DNA of 64,000 bases from positions 1,178,001 to 1,242,000 of the forward strand of contig CAJFCJ010000008.1 in NCBI GenBank assembly GCA_904063045.1. Reading direction: 5' to 3'. This document shows positions 26,168-40,100 of the stretch, piece by piece. This DNA comes from Dimorphilus gyrociliatus. Lineage: Eukaryota > Annelida > Polychaeta > Dinophilidae. The stretch's first letter is position 1. Every line of letters begins with the position of its first letter. A program made the translations under genes and the position numbers. The notes beneath the pieces are model-generated. The model was not told where the DNA came from. It did no database searches and worked only from the letters and a program-made list of their open reading frames with translations.

Positions 26168-29100
26168 ACTTTTTCTCTATCAGTTGTAAAAAAGTAAGAA
26201 TGAAATAATAAAGAAATCACAGTTCTATTGCCTCTGGTCTTTGCGAATAACAGAGATTTTGAGAATTCTTTCAGATAATATACGCAATAGGCTGAAAGTT
26301 CTTGAAACTTTATCAGTCTCAGTATCAGATAATAGTCTCGTTATATAACAAGTTGCACATTTAAAATTATTATTCTAATATCAGAATTTAATAAAGAATA
26401 TATAGAAAAACTCGCTAAAAAGTAAACAATTATAAAAGATGAAAGATGCGGCAGTATTTTCAAAGATTGTAATCTCTTCAATGTTTATTCTTTTGTAATC
26501 TCATTTTTTATCCAAAAGAATGAAAGTTCAAAGTTTAATAAAAAATGAATTTTCTTTTCATTGATATTTTCAATAAAAAATTAACAAGAATAGAAAGAAG
26601 AAATAAGACAGAGATTAATAGCTAAAGAAAGAAAGAAAGGGAGAGAGAGAGAGAAAGAGAGAGAGAGAAAAGTGAACAGATAGAATACATTATACAAAAT
26701 ACTTTTTGATATGAATGAGCAAAAAGAAGATATGAATGAAAATTAATTATAATACAAAAAAACACACTTAAAAATGTTTAACAGCAAATTCTTTTGGTTT
26801 TACTACACCTACGCAAAAAAATGATAAGACAAATAGGTGCTATATATATATATATATATATTATAATATTATATAAGTGTATTATATTTCGCTCTCCTAG
26901 ATAAAAAAGTAAAAGTATGTTTATGAATGAGTATTATATACATATATATATATATATATATATAGATATATAATAAGAGAATTAATATCCCATACAGTAT
27001 ACCTATAATAACAAAGAGAATATTTATGTGTCTTTTCATTATCGTTAAATGCTTGTATTCATTCTAAATTATAATATATGATGTAAATATATAAAAATAG
27101 TTCGAAGGTCCCACTTAAACACTCTTTAGAATATTTTTAAATAACGTGATCAAAGAACTTTTCAAGTTAAATATTATGACATTCTACTAGTATGAATAAA
27201 TCACATATTGTCACCTAATTTTTAAGCACAAAATTTGTTTTAGATACACTCAATGAGTGTCTCTGTAGCTCTTTTATAATCTCAATATTCGATACACTGT
27301 AATATATATATAAATGCATATATATTGTTATTATTACTATTATTGCTAAGTTCAATTGGTCAGAAGTATAGCCTTTACACTGAGCTAGGTTTTTATAAAC
27401 ATAAGCTGAAAAATAGATAATTTGTTAATTTCTATAAAAATAATAAATAGTCATCAAGGGAGAATAATAGCTAAATTGCTTTATTCTGAATAGTTTTTTT
27501 AATTACAATTCCTGATAACAGAAAAATTTGGTTGTTCGTGACATTTTCATTTATTTTTAAGAGATAAATCTGTAGCTTCTCACAAAGTGATTCAAATAAT
27601 TCATTTTCAGACGTTACTGTGGATACGTCATTTTTCTTCTAAAGTCTATACTAATATCGTTTGAATGACATAAGTGTACTTTTATTAACAGATGGAGCTA
27701 CTTTACTGACAAATAGCTGGGAAGTCAGTGAACGATAAATTTTATGCATTAGAATCATCGTGTGATGTAAAAATATTGGAAATGTTTTTTTCAAATTGAC
27801 GCCATCTATCGTATTCAAGAGTATTGAATTGAGTTAATTACATTCCCACTTCAGTAGATTAGAGAAAATATTTCATAATTGTAATTTTTTTCAGGAAATA
27901 AATATTAAATAGTTTAACTTGTTGAAAAAAAATAATACCAAACTTTTTTATCTATACCGCATTAAAAATAAGAAACCTTACAAGACATATAATATGTACG
28001 TCCCTTTGCGTTGGCGTGCCACGCTTAATTAATACCTGACTGTTCCGTTTATATATGTTATAGTTCACAATGACGTCACAGTCATTTTTAATTGCAATAC
28101 AAAGATCTTATTTTTTCCCTTCCCTTCCGCAAAAACCACAAAGTAAGAGCTTGCACTATACATAAGTTTGGCCTAGGATTACTTTTGACAATTTGTCACA
28201 CGACAAGACTATAGGCAATAAGACAGATTGATATGCTTATTTAAAAGGATAGTAAATGCATCCCATTCATGTTACCATTTAGAAACCTCGACCTGACAAA
28301 TAGTTAGTAATAAAAGGGCCCTACTAGTGACAAATTGTTTTGAGCATGCACCCTAGTTTGGATTTACTCTAGAGACTATTAACTAAATAAGATATTTTTG
28401 GTTAATTTATGAATTTTCTCCCTGGAATTGTCAAGCAAAGCAACGAAGAGAGTCAACTAAGCTTTTCAAACTAGGAATAAATAAGAACTATATCATATTT
28501 TTTATATTATTAAATAAAAAAGAGAGTGTTCTAGTGCAAAATAAACCGTTTCTTTTGGAAATTTATTTGTTGAAAGCAAAATTTAAAAAGAAAAACATGT
28601 AAAAATAATTAACTTTAATGGATCTCCTCTATTCTAAAACAGAAAAAAGATAGCATGAAATGCAATATAATTTGATAATCCTTTAGGTAGATTTACAAGG
28701 TCTATAGCGTTTCTCAGTTTCAAAATGAAAAAAAAGATAAAAGCAATTGAAAATTGGTTGAACTGGAATCATATATCACTTTTGATATTAAATTTATTTA
28801 AATATGAGCAGCCAATTTTGTAACGATATATTCTTCCATTTCATTTTCTTAATGTAACTAGCATTTGTATATGCGCAGTGTATATAAAAAATTGTCTTTT
28901 GAATATTAATAATAGACTAAACTGCTAAAATATATCCTAAAATTAACGCTAAAGGACAATGTCCTCTTTTTTAAGAGAAAAAAAGCTTGTATAGTCGTAC
29001 CATCTTTAGTCTTTGTCGTGATAAAGTAAAGTGTTTTTCCCATCTTTCTACTCTCTTATACAGTATAACTGAAAATTATGACTTTTTTATTTTATTACTT

Positions 29101-31078
29101 AACCTCTATCCTAAAGGGAAAAAGAATATGTAGATTGCTGTATTCAAGTATTAAAATTTGATAGATAAAAGACACAAAAGGCTCCAGTTGAGTCTTACTG
29201 TTATGAAAAGAAATAAGGTTTGGTCTAACAAGATATTCTCCAATATTATTGGCATAATGTATAAAGTAAATCCTTATCCTCATAGACTATAGTTATTGAG
29301 ATGAAAATAAATTTGATAAACTAGTTCGATACTGAATTGCAAACACATTCATTTTATACACTTTGATTAGCAACACATGTTTTAATCACTCAGGACGCTG
29401 GTTGCTACTTGTAATTTAGTTAGACGAATTTAAAAAGCCATTTCTCTTCATCTCTTCGTCTTGTAGATCATTTTTCATTGAGAAGGAGTTTTCTTATGAT
29501 ATAGCACTAACAACTATTTTCTCATAATCCTTTTATAGAAAAGATCGAAGAACAAAGTAAAGAAGCAAATAATACTATGAGCTATTTAGTCTTTTAGCAA
29601 AGCCAAATAAACGGAATAAGAGATGAGAGAGTGAGCGAGAGAGAGAGAGAGAAGAGGAGAGAGGGTAAGATAGAGAGACAGAAAGAGAAGGAATATTGGG
29701 AATAAGATAGAGAGATAAAAAGAGAATCGAATAAAAACTAAATTTATAATGAAACATAAACGGCTCATTGTACTTCTGTTTGATTATTTTTATAAAGTCT
29801 AAATATTACAAATATGTAGGATTTCCTATATATAATATATTATTCTAACATGATAAATTTTATAATGAAGAATTTTACTTGGCACTTTGAATAATATAAT
29901 AAACCTAGTTAAAAATTTTGACTTTGATAAATATATAAATTATTCAATCTGAATTAAGAAGAAATTGGAATCCTTTTCCAATCTTCTATATATCTTTTAC
30001 AATTATTGTTTCAACATTTTAATACTTCATCTCACGTTTTGTACATAAATATGTGACAGAATTTGGTTAGGAATTGTTCACTATGTGATATCGTATCTTT
30101 CTGATATAAGAAATGATTAAATTTGTATTACTACTGTCTTTCTGTTTTATATTAAATCTTCTAAAAATCTACTAAATCTACTACCAACATCAGCCTTACT
30201 CTGCTAAATATTTATTCTAGGAAAATATTTCTATAAAAAGAATATTCTTTTAAGTTGAAATAATTACCTCCTATTTTGTTATTTTGTTCGGTATAACTCA
30301 TTAAAATATATATGACTAATCTTCCATAAAGTTGGCATTAATTTTTAAGAGACTAATTACCCCGTATGATGCTAACCAGAACTAGAAGAGACAATTCTAA
30401 AATTGGTTGAGTTTTTATTCAGAATAGTATGTTTTTGTTTCTTTATACGTTTAATGCAATAATAGAGAATATATATTAAATTCCTTGAATGTTATTTAAT
30501 AAATATCTTTTTCTAATCGAATTTCTTTTAACCCATAAAGTAATATGGTTACTTTTTTTTACCTTGAAATAATTGAAAAATATGCTTAGCGTTCTTTATT
30601 GAATATATCAATTATTCCTTTTCTGTTTGTATTATTCTTTATGGAAAAAGAGCGAGAATAGGAAAAAATCTACAGTCGCCTTGTGTTTGGTCGTTTTCGT
30701 GTTTTGAAATTGTAATATAGATATTAATTTTCTTACGGTAAAGTAACTGTGAATCAGGTTTTCTTTCTCTATAAAGAGTCATAAGAGATTATTTCATCTT
30801 ATTTACGGATCATAAAATGGCCTGGAAATCTTTCTCTAAAACTTGATATATCGGACCTTTAGGGTTTGACGTAATTGATCTCATTTTTTTGAAAAAAGGA
30901 TAACATTCCATCTTAGTCTTTTCTTCTCATTTTAAGATCGATCTTAAGACTTTTGTGTTTAATTTCTTTGAAAAAAAGGTTTTTATAATGCCAGCTGTTT
31001 TTTTTTTGTTATTTTCTAATGTGTAAGATTGGAACGTGTGCAAAAAAAATTACAGAGACAACAAGAAGCTTCAATAAA
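26168..31078. other. AT-rich intergenic region with microsatellites
   Basis: No coding exon recognised. It contains GA repeats (26640-26669, 29636-29653), TA repeats (26842-26862, 26940-26965), a perfect CRE (28071-28078), a CTCF-core-like site (27799-27807, minus) and the variant AGATGGAGC (27690-27698). Confidence 0.6.
28071..28078. promoter_or_regulatory. CRE palindrome TGACGTCA
   Basis: Perfect CREB/ATF site in the 26-31 kb intergenic region. Its target gene is unclear. Confidence 0.35.
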
Positions 31079-34000
31079 TCACATTACAGAACATTTATTA
31101 TGAGCAGCTGATTCAAAAGATCCACCATGAGCCTTCCTCGCCTGCATCAGCAGTAAATCCGTTCGAATAGATGGCCTCCTAGCATTGGGCGTTACTGCCC
31201 CACAAGCGTCACTCATGCGACGTCTCATAGTCATTCGCCGCCGGAATGAATCTTTACAGCTGTCGTCCTCACTATCGCTGCTTTGTGATCGACGAAACCC
31301 AATAAAAGAGGGAGCCACCTTTCTATGGAGATTGGGAGACATTTCTGTGGGTAGTTTTGCCAGCATAAAAAGTTTGACAAATATTTCTTCAACGTTTATA
31401 TTTATTTTAGCAGAAGCTTCAACATTGGCACAGCCTGGAAAAAGATTAGCCAGTTCTCGAGCTTCATCTTCTCCTATTTCTCTTTCGTCCTGTTCACATT
31501 TGTTTCCAACAAAGACCATCGGAATAACAGAGCTTTTACTTTTACCCTGCCCAAGACGACCAACCTGTTGGGAAAAGAGATTTACTATTCCCTAAATTTG
31601 AAATTCCATTTTCTGCATGCTAAATACTATTAGGTAGACACCTGTCACATATCCAAATATTTGATTGAAAAGATACACTACACTTCCCCTTGTAAATACA
31701 TTATATTGGTTTCTTGTTTACATTAGCTATTTTATTCCTCGCAGTAAATAAACTTTTGCAAACAATAAATTGGTAAATTTTCACGTTTACTGATGTTCTA
31801 AGCTGTAATTAATAACGTCTACGCCATTGTCAATATACAATATTATAGAGCTTATAAGATACAGTTCTAAGAAATAAAATCGGTGATAATATTAAAAATA
31901 AGTGCCTCAGTAGATCCAGAGCTTTTTTCTATACAGAAGATCATGAACAATAAGATTTTGTACCTAAAAAGTAACAGGTATTGCTTTGTGTTTCATCTTA
32001 GAATGTAAAAAAAAAGGATTATATTTAGAATTAAATAGAAGTTTTCTCTCCTTTTCGTTAAATCTTTTCCACTTATCAATCTTTTTATTTGCTACTCTCT
32101 CTCTCTCTCTCTTACCGCCTACTCCCATTATTTTGTCTTTTTTCACTTTTTTAAAACCTTATTTACTATAGACCACTTTTTTTTACAATTCTTATTTATA
32201 GCTATTTCTTTTTTATAGTTTACATAGAAGAAGATTTAAGTAAGAAATGATGTCGTTCCGTAAAACTTCATCAATTTAGCATATATATGAGTCTTTTTTC
32301 AGAATATACTAATTTCTGTTTACGATATAGAAATTACACTTGTTTTTAACAAGATTCCCTGTCAAGTTACACCTGACAAACTTTCTACACTTAAGTTTAA
32401 AGCAGACCCTTGCAAAGCGCTTATTTTACTATTTTGTTGAAGTCTGTTCCAATTTCAAGTTTTTTGTTAAACTATATGCTTCTCCCCTAGCAAAAATACA
32501 AAAATATTGCAGTTGTATGAAAAATAGTTTTGCTACAACATATAACGCGCTGCGTTTGGGATAGGATATAACTAAAGATACCAAATCTTTACGCTTCGAA
32601 CGTGACTATATGAGTTCGACGGACTCTAACTGACAGCTAGGAATGGATGATTCTAAATAAAATAATTGCTATTGAACTTTCTTTTTTCAATACAAACATG
32701 TAGTAATTTACGATTGAGTGATAATCGTGTTACCCGAATTGAAAGAAGACAACTTGTATAGATAAACATAGGGTAGGTAGAATACACAAGATTTCTATAT
32801 ACTGAATATATGTTTACATGTATAAGTACATATAAATTATATATATATAAATTTATATTCAGTATTCATAATTTTAAGAGTGTATCAAGGCTTTTAAAAG
32901 ATCAATCTTCTCTAATATCATCACTCATTTTTGAAGGAATTATAAAAAATTTCCTATCTAAGCAGTAATTTCATATTGTAAACTGTAAAGTATTAGAAAT
33001 TTTCTCTTTATTTAAAAACTCTAAAAAGACAAATTAATGATCATTTTACATGCCTTTATCCATATGACAGCTAATCTCTTTCGAATAGTGAAATAATAAA
33101 GGATAAATAAACTATTAAGATTTAGGCTACGTCAATTCTAAAATTTAATTATCGTTTAATTATCATTTCCAGTTCGAAAGAGGCTGTTTTATCCTTCAAA
33201 ATACAGTTATGGTTGTTTTTTCTGAATTTCTTTGAAATTACAACAGAGTAACAAAAGTTTCTAGTTATGTGAGATTATTACATTTTGTTTGAAGGCTTTC
33301 ATTTAAAAAAGAGAATACAACTTTTGATATATGACTTGTTTTGTTATTTATAAAAGAAATTATATCTCATAAACAATACTTACACAAAAAGAAACTCTAA
33401 AGCTTTAGCCGCTATTAATATAGTGTTTTTTTTTCGAAAACTCGACTATCTCCTCCCCCCAACTGTAAATCTAAGCAGGAGTCTTCCACTTTCCTATTAA
33501 GGGCTGTTGTATTTTCAAAAAGAAATCTAGCACAATTTGTCTATATTATTTTGTTATTATTTTGTTTCTTTTATTTAATCAGCTAAAAATTTATAAACAG
33601 GAAGAGAAGATAAGGTTTTTGATAATTTATATATGTTTTTTATCTCTAAATATTTTTTTTTATTTCACCTTCTATTTAGGTAAAAACATTTAAAAAAAAG
33701 AAATCATTTTATGATGAGCTTATTTATCACTCTTATTTTTAATGGCTGTAGAAAGAAGAGGCGCATTTTTCAGCTTTTAATCTCAAGAATCCATGCTGAT
33801 AGTAAACTCATTAATTATCTTTAACTAGCATATATCTATATATATATATATATGTGTGTGTATATAGTATATATTCTGTATAGATAAAATTACTGCTATA
33901 AATAGTCATAATAATTCATAGTGCAAAAGCTTTGTATACTAAATATGTACTTTAATTTTGAAAATGAGTAATTATCAATGAAAATGTCGCATAGTAGATA

Positions 34001-34164
34001 ATATACTGTATGATATTTGTAAGATCTTGTTTATCTGAAGAGAAGAAGCCCGATTTGTTAATAAAATATCTATAGAGGATTACTGTAGTTGATGAAATAT
34101 CGGCTATGTTTACAACAACCGAATATGTAACGAACTTGCCAACGTAAGACACACTAATATATTC

Positions 34165-34205
<41 letters not shown>

Positions 34206-37148
34206 TATATAAATTTATATAAACTGCATATATACTGTATATACTCTATATGTATATAAATAAGCTTCAATAAATAGTTTATTATATAAAGTAAAAGTTT
34301 TTGGCGAAAAAGCTCTAATGTGCTATTAGAGTAAATAGACAGAGAAAGAAATCTTCTTCTAAATATATCACTTTTTATATATTTACTTGTAGTGTAAATT
34401 CTTAATAAGTGGCGTATATATGACGCTTCAGGTGCACTTATAGTGACGTTTAGTAACGTCAGCTAAATATAATGTTGAAGTTTTTTTTGTTTAAAAAAAA
34501 GAGCTATTTTCTGCTTTTGTAATAAAAGAGACTCCCTATCTTTCATTCGTCATTTTTAATTGCCTATTATTAATTTATAACAGATCTACCTTATGGAAAT
34601 GATAAATGGGAAAAACTGTAAAAATGAGCATTCGTTATACTAATGTTAACAAACACAATACAAAGGTTTACTTATTTTTTGGCTTCTCTTTGACTATTTC
34701 AAAATTTAAATATCATTTCCTTTAGATAGAAAAGGATTAAGAAACTATAAAAGAGAGAAAGAGAGAGAGAGAAAGAGAAACACATACGGAATTATCTAAT
34801 TATTTATTGCACTTGATGGAATAAGGTCAACTGTAAACTGTTGACCACTGAAGAGATATCGAATGGTTAGAAGTAAAGTATTTCTTCATAGCTAGTAGAT
34901 TAATAAATCGAATGTAGGTTAGTTAAATCAAATAATTCCAGTAGAGTAATCTTTAGCAAATGAACTTTCGCTTCAATCCTTTTAGATTATTTTTGTTAAA
35001 TATTTTACTAATTCCATGATTTTTTTCTAATGAATGAATGAAAATTGCCTTTTAAATATGTATAGTTGGTGGAAAACTCTCGGTAGACGATGTTTCTCTA
35101 TACTTTCTTTTAAAAGTTTTCCATTGGAAAAAGCATGTAAATGGGATAATAATTAAAAAATGTTTAGGATTACATATTACACTTTATTCTAAAGTCTCTT
35201 TGCTCTTCAAAATGGATTAGGATGTTAATGACGGCTTATTTAAATAAATTATTATTTATGCAAAATATTTTATCTACTAAAGCTATTCAGTAAATATGTC
35301 AAAAATTGCAAAAAAAAGAGTCAATGGCGTAAGTGACACATGCTTACTCAGCTAATTTACTTTGATTTTATCAGATGAAAGCGCGGCTAGTTCGATTACT
35401 CTAATATATCACTCTATATGTCTACAAAAGACTATACATTTAATCAATCGACTACTAACCTTACTTTCCAATATCTGCTTTTGCAGTTGCTTCACTTCTT
35501 CGAACGTCTCCCTTTGATCAAGAGCGTAAACAAGCACGAACAGGTCTCCTGGAAAATGTCGTTAAATGTCAATTTTTTAGTGCTAGAACTGGAATGGAGC
35601 AAAAACTTTTACTTAATTTCTATTAGTTCTTTCTATATAACCTTATCAAATTAATTGCCGTTCATCATTTGTTCACCAATAAATGGTATGCGTGAGAAAT
35701 TTCTAACTAATTAGTTAAAATGCTACAAATGTACAAGGTCTATAATATCAAATTAAGAAAAACAAACTCTTGCCAAGTGACATTTTTCGCTTTTTTCTCT
35801 ACGACTGTATATAGGGTAGATCCTATAACCCTAACCGTGATAATGGGGTCGTTTCTATAGGGACCTTTAATAGTAACGTTGAAGGAATCATTATTTTGTT
35901 TATTTAATCTTTACTACTAATGCCTTGTATCAAATATTCATAAAACGTTTGGCTAGCCTACTGCAAATTGTAAAATTATACATTTTTTCATAATTTTACA
36001 CCTACTATATTTCGTAAGTGAAAATAGACTACTTTCCTCAATGGGCATTACCTTTATAGCCTTCATAGGTCAGATTTTAAAAATATATAATTTCAAAAAT
36101 CCTCTTTTCACATATATACTAAAATAAAAATTTGGTTTTTACATGATGTAACTTAGAACAATCTCTGTTGACATGCTAATTAAACTTGCAGTTAAAGAAT
36201 AATTTTTTAAGCAGAATTACTTATAAGTCCATTTTCTCATCGGCCAAATGGTAATATATAATTGATATAGAAAGTTGAAACAATTATTTTATTTGTGTTA
36301 TTAGTTCTTTAAACGGGAATTTGAGGAAAAGATAGGCAGAGATAGATTGATAAAAATAATGTGAGAGAAAGGAGTGAAGCAAAAAAGATCAGTGGCAAAA
36401 TGAGAGAAAAGGGTAGGAAAGACTTATAGACAGTGAAGGAGAGACACAGATATTGTCTGACATATTTCCTATCTCCATGTATATATTTTATATAACGAAT
36501 TATTCCACTCTTTTTATGGTCAATTTTTAATCTTTTGTAAATGTGTAAGTGTTAAAATATAACTTATTCTTCGTTTACTTTTGATATCTCTCACATTTTA
36601 TTGTTTAAAGAGATAATTTCCAAATGCATATTTTAATAGCATGTCTGTCTGGCAAAGATATTATTTGTATAGAAGCATATGTGTACATGTGTTAATGAAT
36701 GATTAATCGTTTTTATTAAACTTTCATAGTAACTATTTTGTTTTCTTCCTTAATACGTGTATCATTTCTTTTTATTATTTAGTTAATGCTATAACTTCCT
36801 TTTAAACTCCTTACCTGTTAGTAAACTTAATCTTCTCATAGCCGGAAAAGGATGGTTACCAGATGTATCTAAAATATCCAATCTATAAGCTTCACCCCTG
36901 ATCCTGTAAATTTTCGAATGGAAATCTTCTATCGTTGGAGTATAGCTATCTTCGAATTTTCCATGTAAAAATCTTTGAACTAATGATGTTTTCCCAACCC
37001 TAGCAGATCCGACCACGACCAATCTTCTGCAGTTTTTTGCGGGTATTGTATCTGGTTCGTCAACAGATGCTGAACTTCTACCGAGTAATCCTATTCGATC
37101 AGCTCGACACCTTTTAAATGGCGAATTAGGGGCAGAATGAATAGCCAT
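31079..37148 (-). CDS. Ras-like GTPase of the Dexras1/Rhes (RASD) type
   Basis: Three exons on the minus strand (36815-37148, 35460-35548, 31079-31564) join in frame to 302 residues. After a 42-residue N-terminal extension come the G boxes: G1 GSARVGKT (47-54), switch I SYTPTIEDF with Thr72, G3 DTSGNHPFP (94-102) in the RASD form instead of DTAGQE, G4 NKCE (162-165) and G5 EASAK (190-194). The long C-terminal cationic part includes DACGAVTPNARRPSIRTDL, close to the RASD1/RASD2 block. The protein ends in CSVM, a CaaX box predicting farnesylation and membrane attachment. Relatives modulate G-protein and cAMP signalling. Introns are 1.27 and 3.9 kb. Acceptor TTTTTACAG lies one base before the ATG, so either a noncoding 5' exon or the in-frame exon at 40757-40920 precedes it. 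Confidence 0.93.
31565..35459 (-). other. Intron 2 of the RASD-like gene
   Basis: A 3.9 kb GT-AG intron, AT-rich, with TA repeats (33836-33870, 34169-34201), a GA repeat (34755-34780), a CT repeat (32095-32112) and an inverted CRE half-site pair (34444-34461). No exon seen. Confidence 0.7.
34444..34461. promoter_or_regulatory. Inverted CRE half-site pair in RASD-like intron 2
   Basis: TGACGTT-TAGT-AACGTCA: perfect 7-bp inverted arms, each containing a CRE half site. Possible CREB/ATF or other bZIP binding; not tested. Confidence 0.35.
35549..36814 (-). other. Intron 1 of the RASD-like gene
   Basis: A 1.27 kb GT-AG intron. Besides AT-rich sequence it contains a perfect 11-bp-arm hairpin at 35969-36000 (TGTAAAATTAT / ATAATTTTACA, 10-base loop). 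No exon seen. Confidence 0.7.
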
Positions 37149-40100
37149 TCTGTAAAAACAGAGAAAAACATCCATTATAATACTAGTAAATAAATTATTT
37201 GGTCTTATATGATATAAAAGCAATAAAATCTAGTGGATTTTATTATACAATTAGAGAAGTATTGATAACTAGTCGGAATCTGTCTTGCAAGGAATATAGA
37301 GCATTTTAAGAGAAAATGAAATATATGACAATAAGACTTAAAGTATGGAAAAGGGAAGTTGACATGGCATTATTACACGCTTGTTTTCCTTTTTATTCCA
37401 ACCGCTAAATTAGAATAGATTTATCTAACATATATAGAAGACAAATCAATAAATTTTTATTCAACTATAAACAACCTAAATATATATTTATATTATTTAA
37501 GGGAAAGAGAAGACAAATGAAGAAGATAATGAAAGGATAAAATCAAAGAAGCGTTTCAAAACATTTCAAATTCTTTATAAATATTCAAATATATTAATAT
37601 ACTGCGTTAGATTATCCGTTCTTTTATCTTTTTCTTCAGCAATCATGACATTAAAAAACTCGTTGAAAGAAATGACAAAAAAAACACAAACTGCGTGGGT
37701 TAAAATTGTTTGGATATGTTTGTGCAACGTCTGCGAATAATAATTTCTTTGAGAATCGTTGATTAAATATGAAGTTTATGACTGTGAATAATTATAAAGG
37801 GTTGAGTATGGTTAATTATTAGTTGTTCTTTCTGAAAAAACAGAAAAAACAGGAAAAAAATCTATGGAAAATAAAGGTCTGTCCCATCATTACGCATCTA
37901 CAGTATATTTTAAGTTCTATGATTCGTTAAGGACATACAAAATGCTTAGATACATTTTGAGAATGTAAAAACATCCATTACCACAAATTTAAAAGTGCAA
38001 AACCCTGAAAGTATCCTTTTGTGGTAAATGTTTCTACTATTAGCCAAACTAGCATTAGTTGTCACCAGCGAAAATTCTCAAGGGTAAAATATATTCATTT
38101 ACATACATCAACTGAACTTTTTCATTTTTCACTTCATAATATATTGTATCATTCATCGATTTCCCTGTTTACTTTTCCCACTCATCCAATCAAAATAAGA
38201 AACAATGTTTCAATGGATCCTCTTTCCATTTAAATATATAGCTCAATTTGCATAATTTATTCATGTCATTTATTTAATCTCTATCTTATTTAAGAAGATA
38301 AACACACTATTAAAAAATTAATATCCAATTCAGAATGATAAGAGGAAGTTTGCATCTGTCTCTTAAGCTGATTATCTCAAATAAATGCTTGTTTACAAGT
38401 ATTCGTACAACGATTGATTGTTATCGATTATAAATGTATTTCTAAATTTTACTAATTAGAAGTTAATATTTCATGCATTTTGTACAGTCTAAAGGAACCG
38501 GAAATAATTTTTGTTAATGTAATGGAAATATAAACAATTACGTTAAAAGTTCATTTCAAAATTTAAAGAAACTGATTTTATTAATGTCGGTAGTATTATT
38601 TTACACAGGAAAGAAAAAATATAAAGAAAGATTGTAAATGGCTTAAAACTAGGATAAAACGTTATTCAATTTACGTCATATTGTATGACGTATTCGATTT
38701 ATGACATATTTATATAAGTATGCTTTATATATATCTAGATATATTTTACACATTTACATGCATTTCTACATGAAAAGCAAAATAATGAATTAGAATAGAT
38801 AGTTTTCTATTTATATAAGTAGTGTAAGATAGTTTATTTTTTAAAGTATGACTATTATTAGACATTAAGGAGACTTGCGTCTTTTTATACATTACAAATT
38901 TGTGGTGAATACAAAATATATTGTATGTACTATATTTATAAATTTACAACATATACTGTATTTTTAATATGCTAATTGCTTTCGTTAAATATATTTTAAA
39001 ATGTTAAAGATATGAAAACAATATATTAAAAATTCATGTTTCTAAACGAACGCAGCAGATAGCAAATCTATTACTATGACTTTCAATAAACTTTGCAAAA
39101 GAATTCACTTAATAGCATTTTATAGTATTGATACTCTCTTTCCAATAATAAGAAAGTAGGAAAATAATTAGAGATAAATGATAGAAAAATGAATACTCCT
39201 TGTATTTGATATTATTAATAAATGCTTTCGTTTTTAAAGATGAAATTTGAAAGATATATAAAATATACAAATATATACAGTTGTATATAGGTACTTATAA
39301 TTATATAAAAAAAGACAATTAGAGACAGATAGCAGTTAAGAAAACCAATAAACGGGAGAGAAAATTCCTCTGAATTTTTCTCAAGGTTATATTAATTAGG
39401 TAATAAATGAATCAAATTTCCTGAAAAGAAGCAATTTTAAGTTACGGGGAGAGGAAAGAGCGATATTTTCTCTCTAGGGTTCTGTATTGACCAAAATATC
39501 AAATAGAACGCTGATGAAATGCCAACAAAATCACATTCTATCCGGAATTTTATAGTTTTTACTCGTTTCTTTTGAAAGTCTATTATAATGTCTTGAAATT
39601 CACTGAGTTAAATGAGAAATATTTGTGGTAATCATAGATGAATAAGAAAGAAACTTGTTTTTATTCACTTTATTTATCATTAAGAAAATGAAAGAAAACA
39701 AGGGAAAAAAGCCTTTTAGGTTAAAGCGAATTTATTTTTATCTTCTTTCTATCCTCACTCCAATTTCTCACTCTTCTTGTACTTTTACCTTTTTTCTATT
39801 AATCGATTTATACTTAATTAGAATAAATTCATCGTTTTCAACTACAACGTAAATGTTTACTAACAGCAGTCTTATTTAAAGACACCAAGTTTGTTTTTCA
39901 AGGCGAATCTTTGTGTGAAAAAGAAAAAAAAAACAAAGCAAAATATCTAACGGCATAAATTTTTAGGTCGTTAAAAGAGTGATGATAGAGAAAAACCTTT
40001 TTAGCAGGTAAACACAAACTTAAGTGACTTTGAACGATTTTTTTTAAAGATGATTCTACTGGAATGAAATTAACGGTGATGAAAATATTTCAAGACTAAC

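Noticed and set aside
29575-29768. Two Ser/Leu-rich minus-strand frames
   Set aside because: Translation of a GA/CT repeat in two frames.
31185-31595. 136-codon frame antisense to RASD exon 3
   Set aside because: Shadow of a well-supported coding exon; it crosses that exon's splice acceptor.
35815-35850. CCCTAACC-type stretch as an interstitial telomere repeat
   Set aside because: Only one to two imperfect units; similar CCCTAA words occur singly elsewhere.
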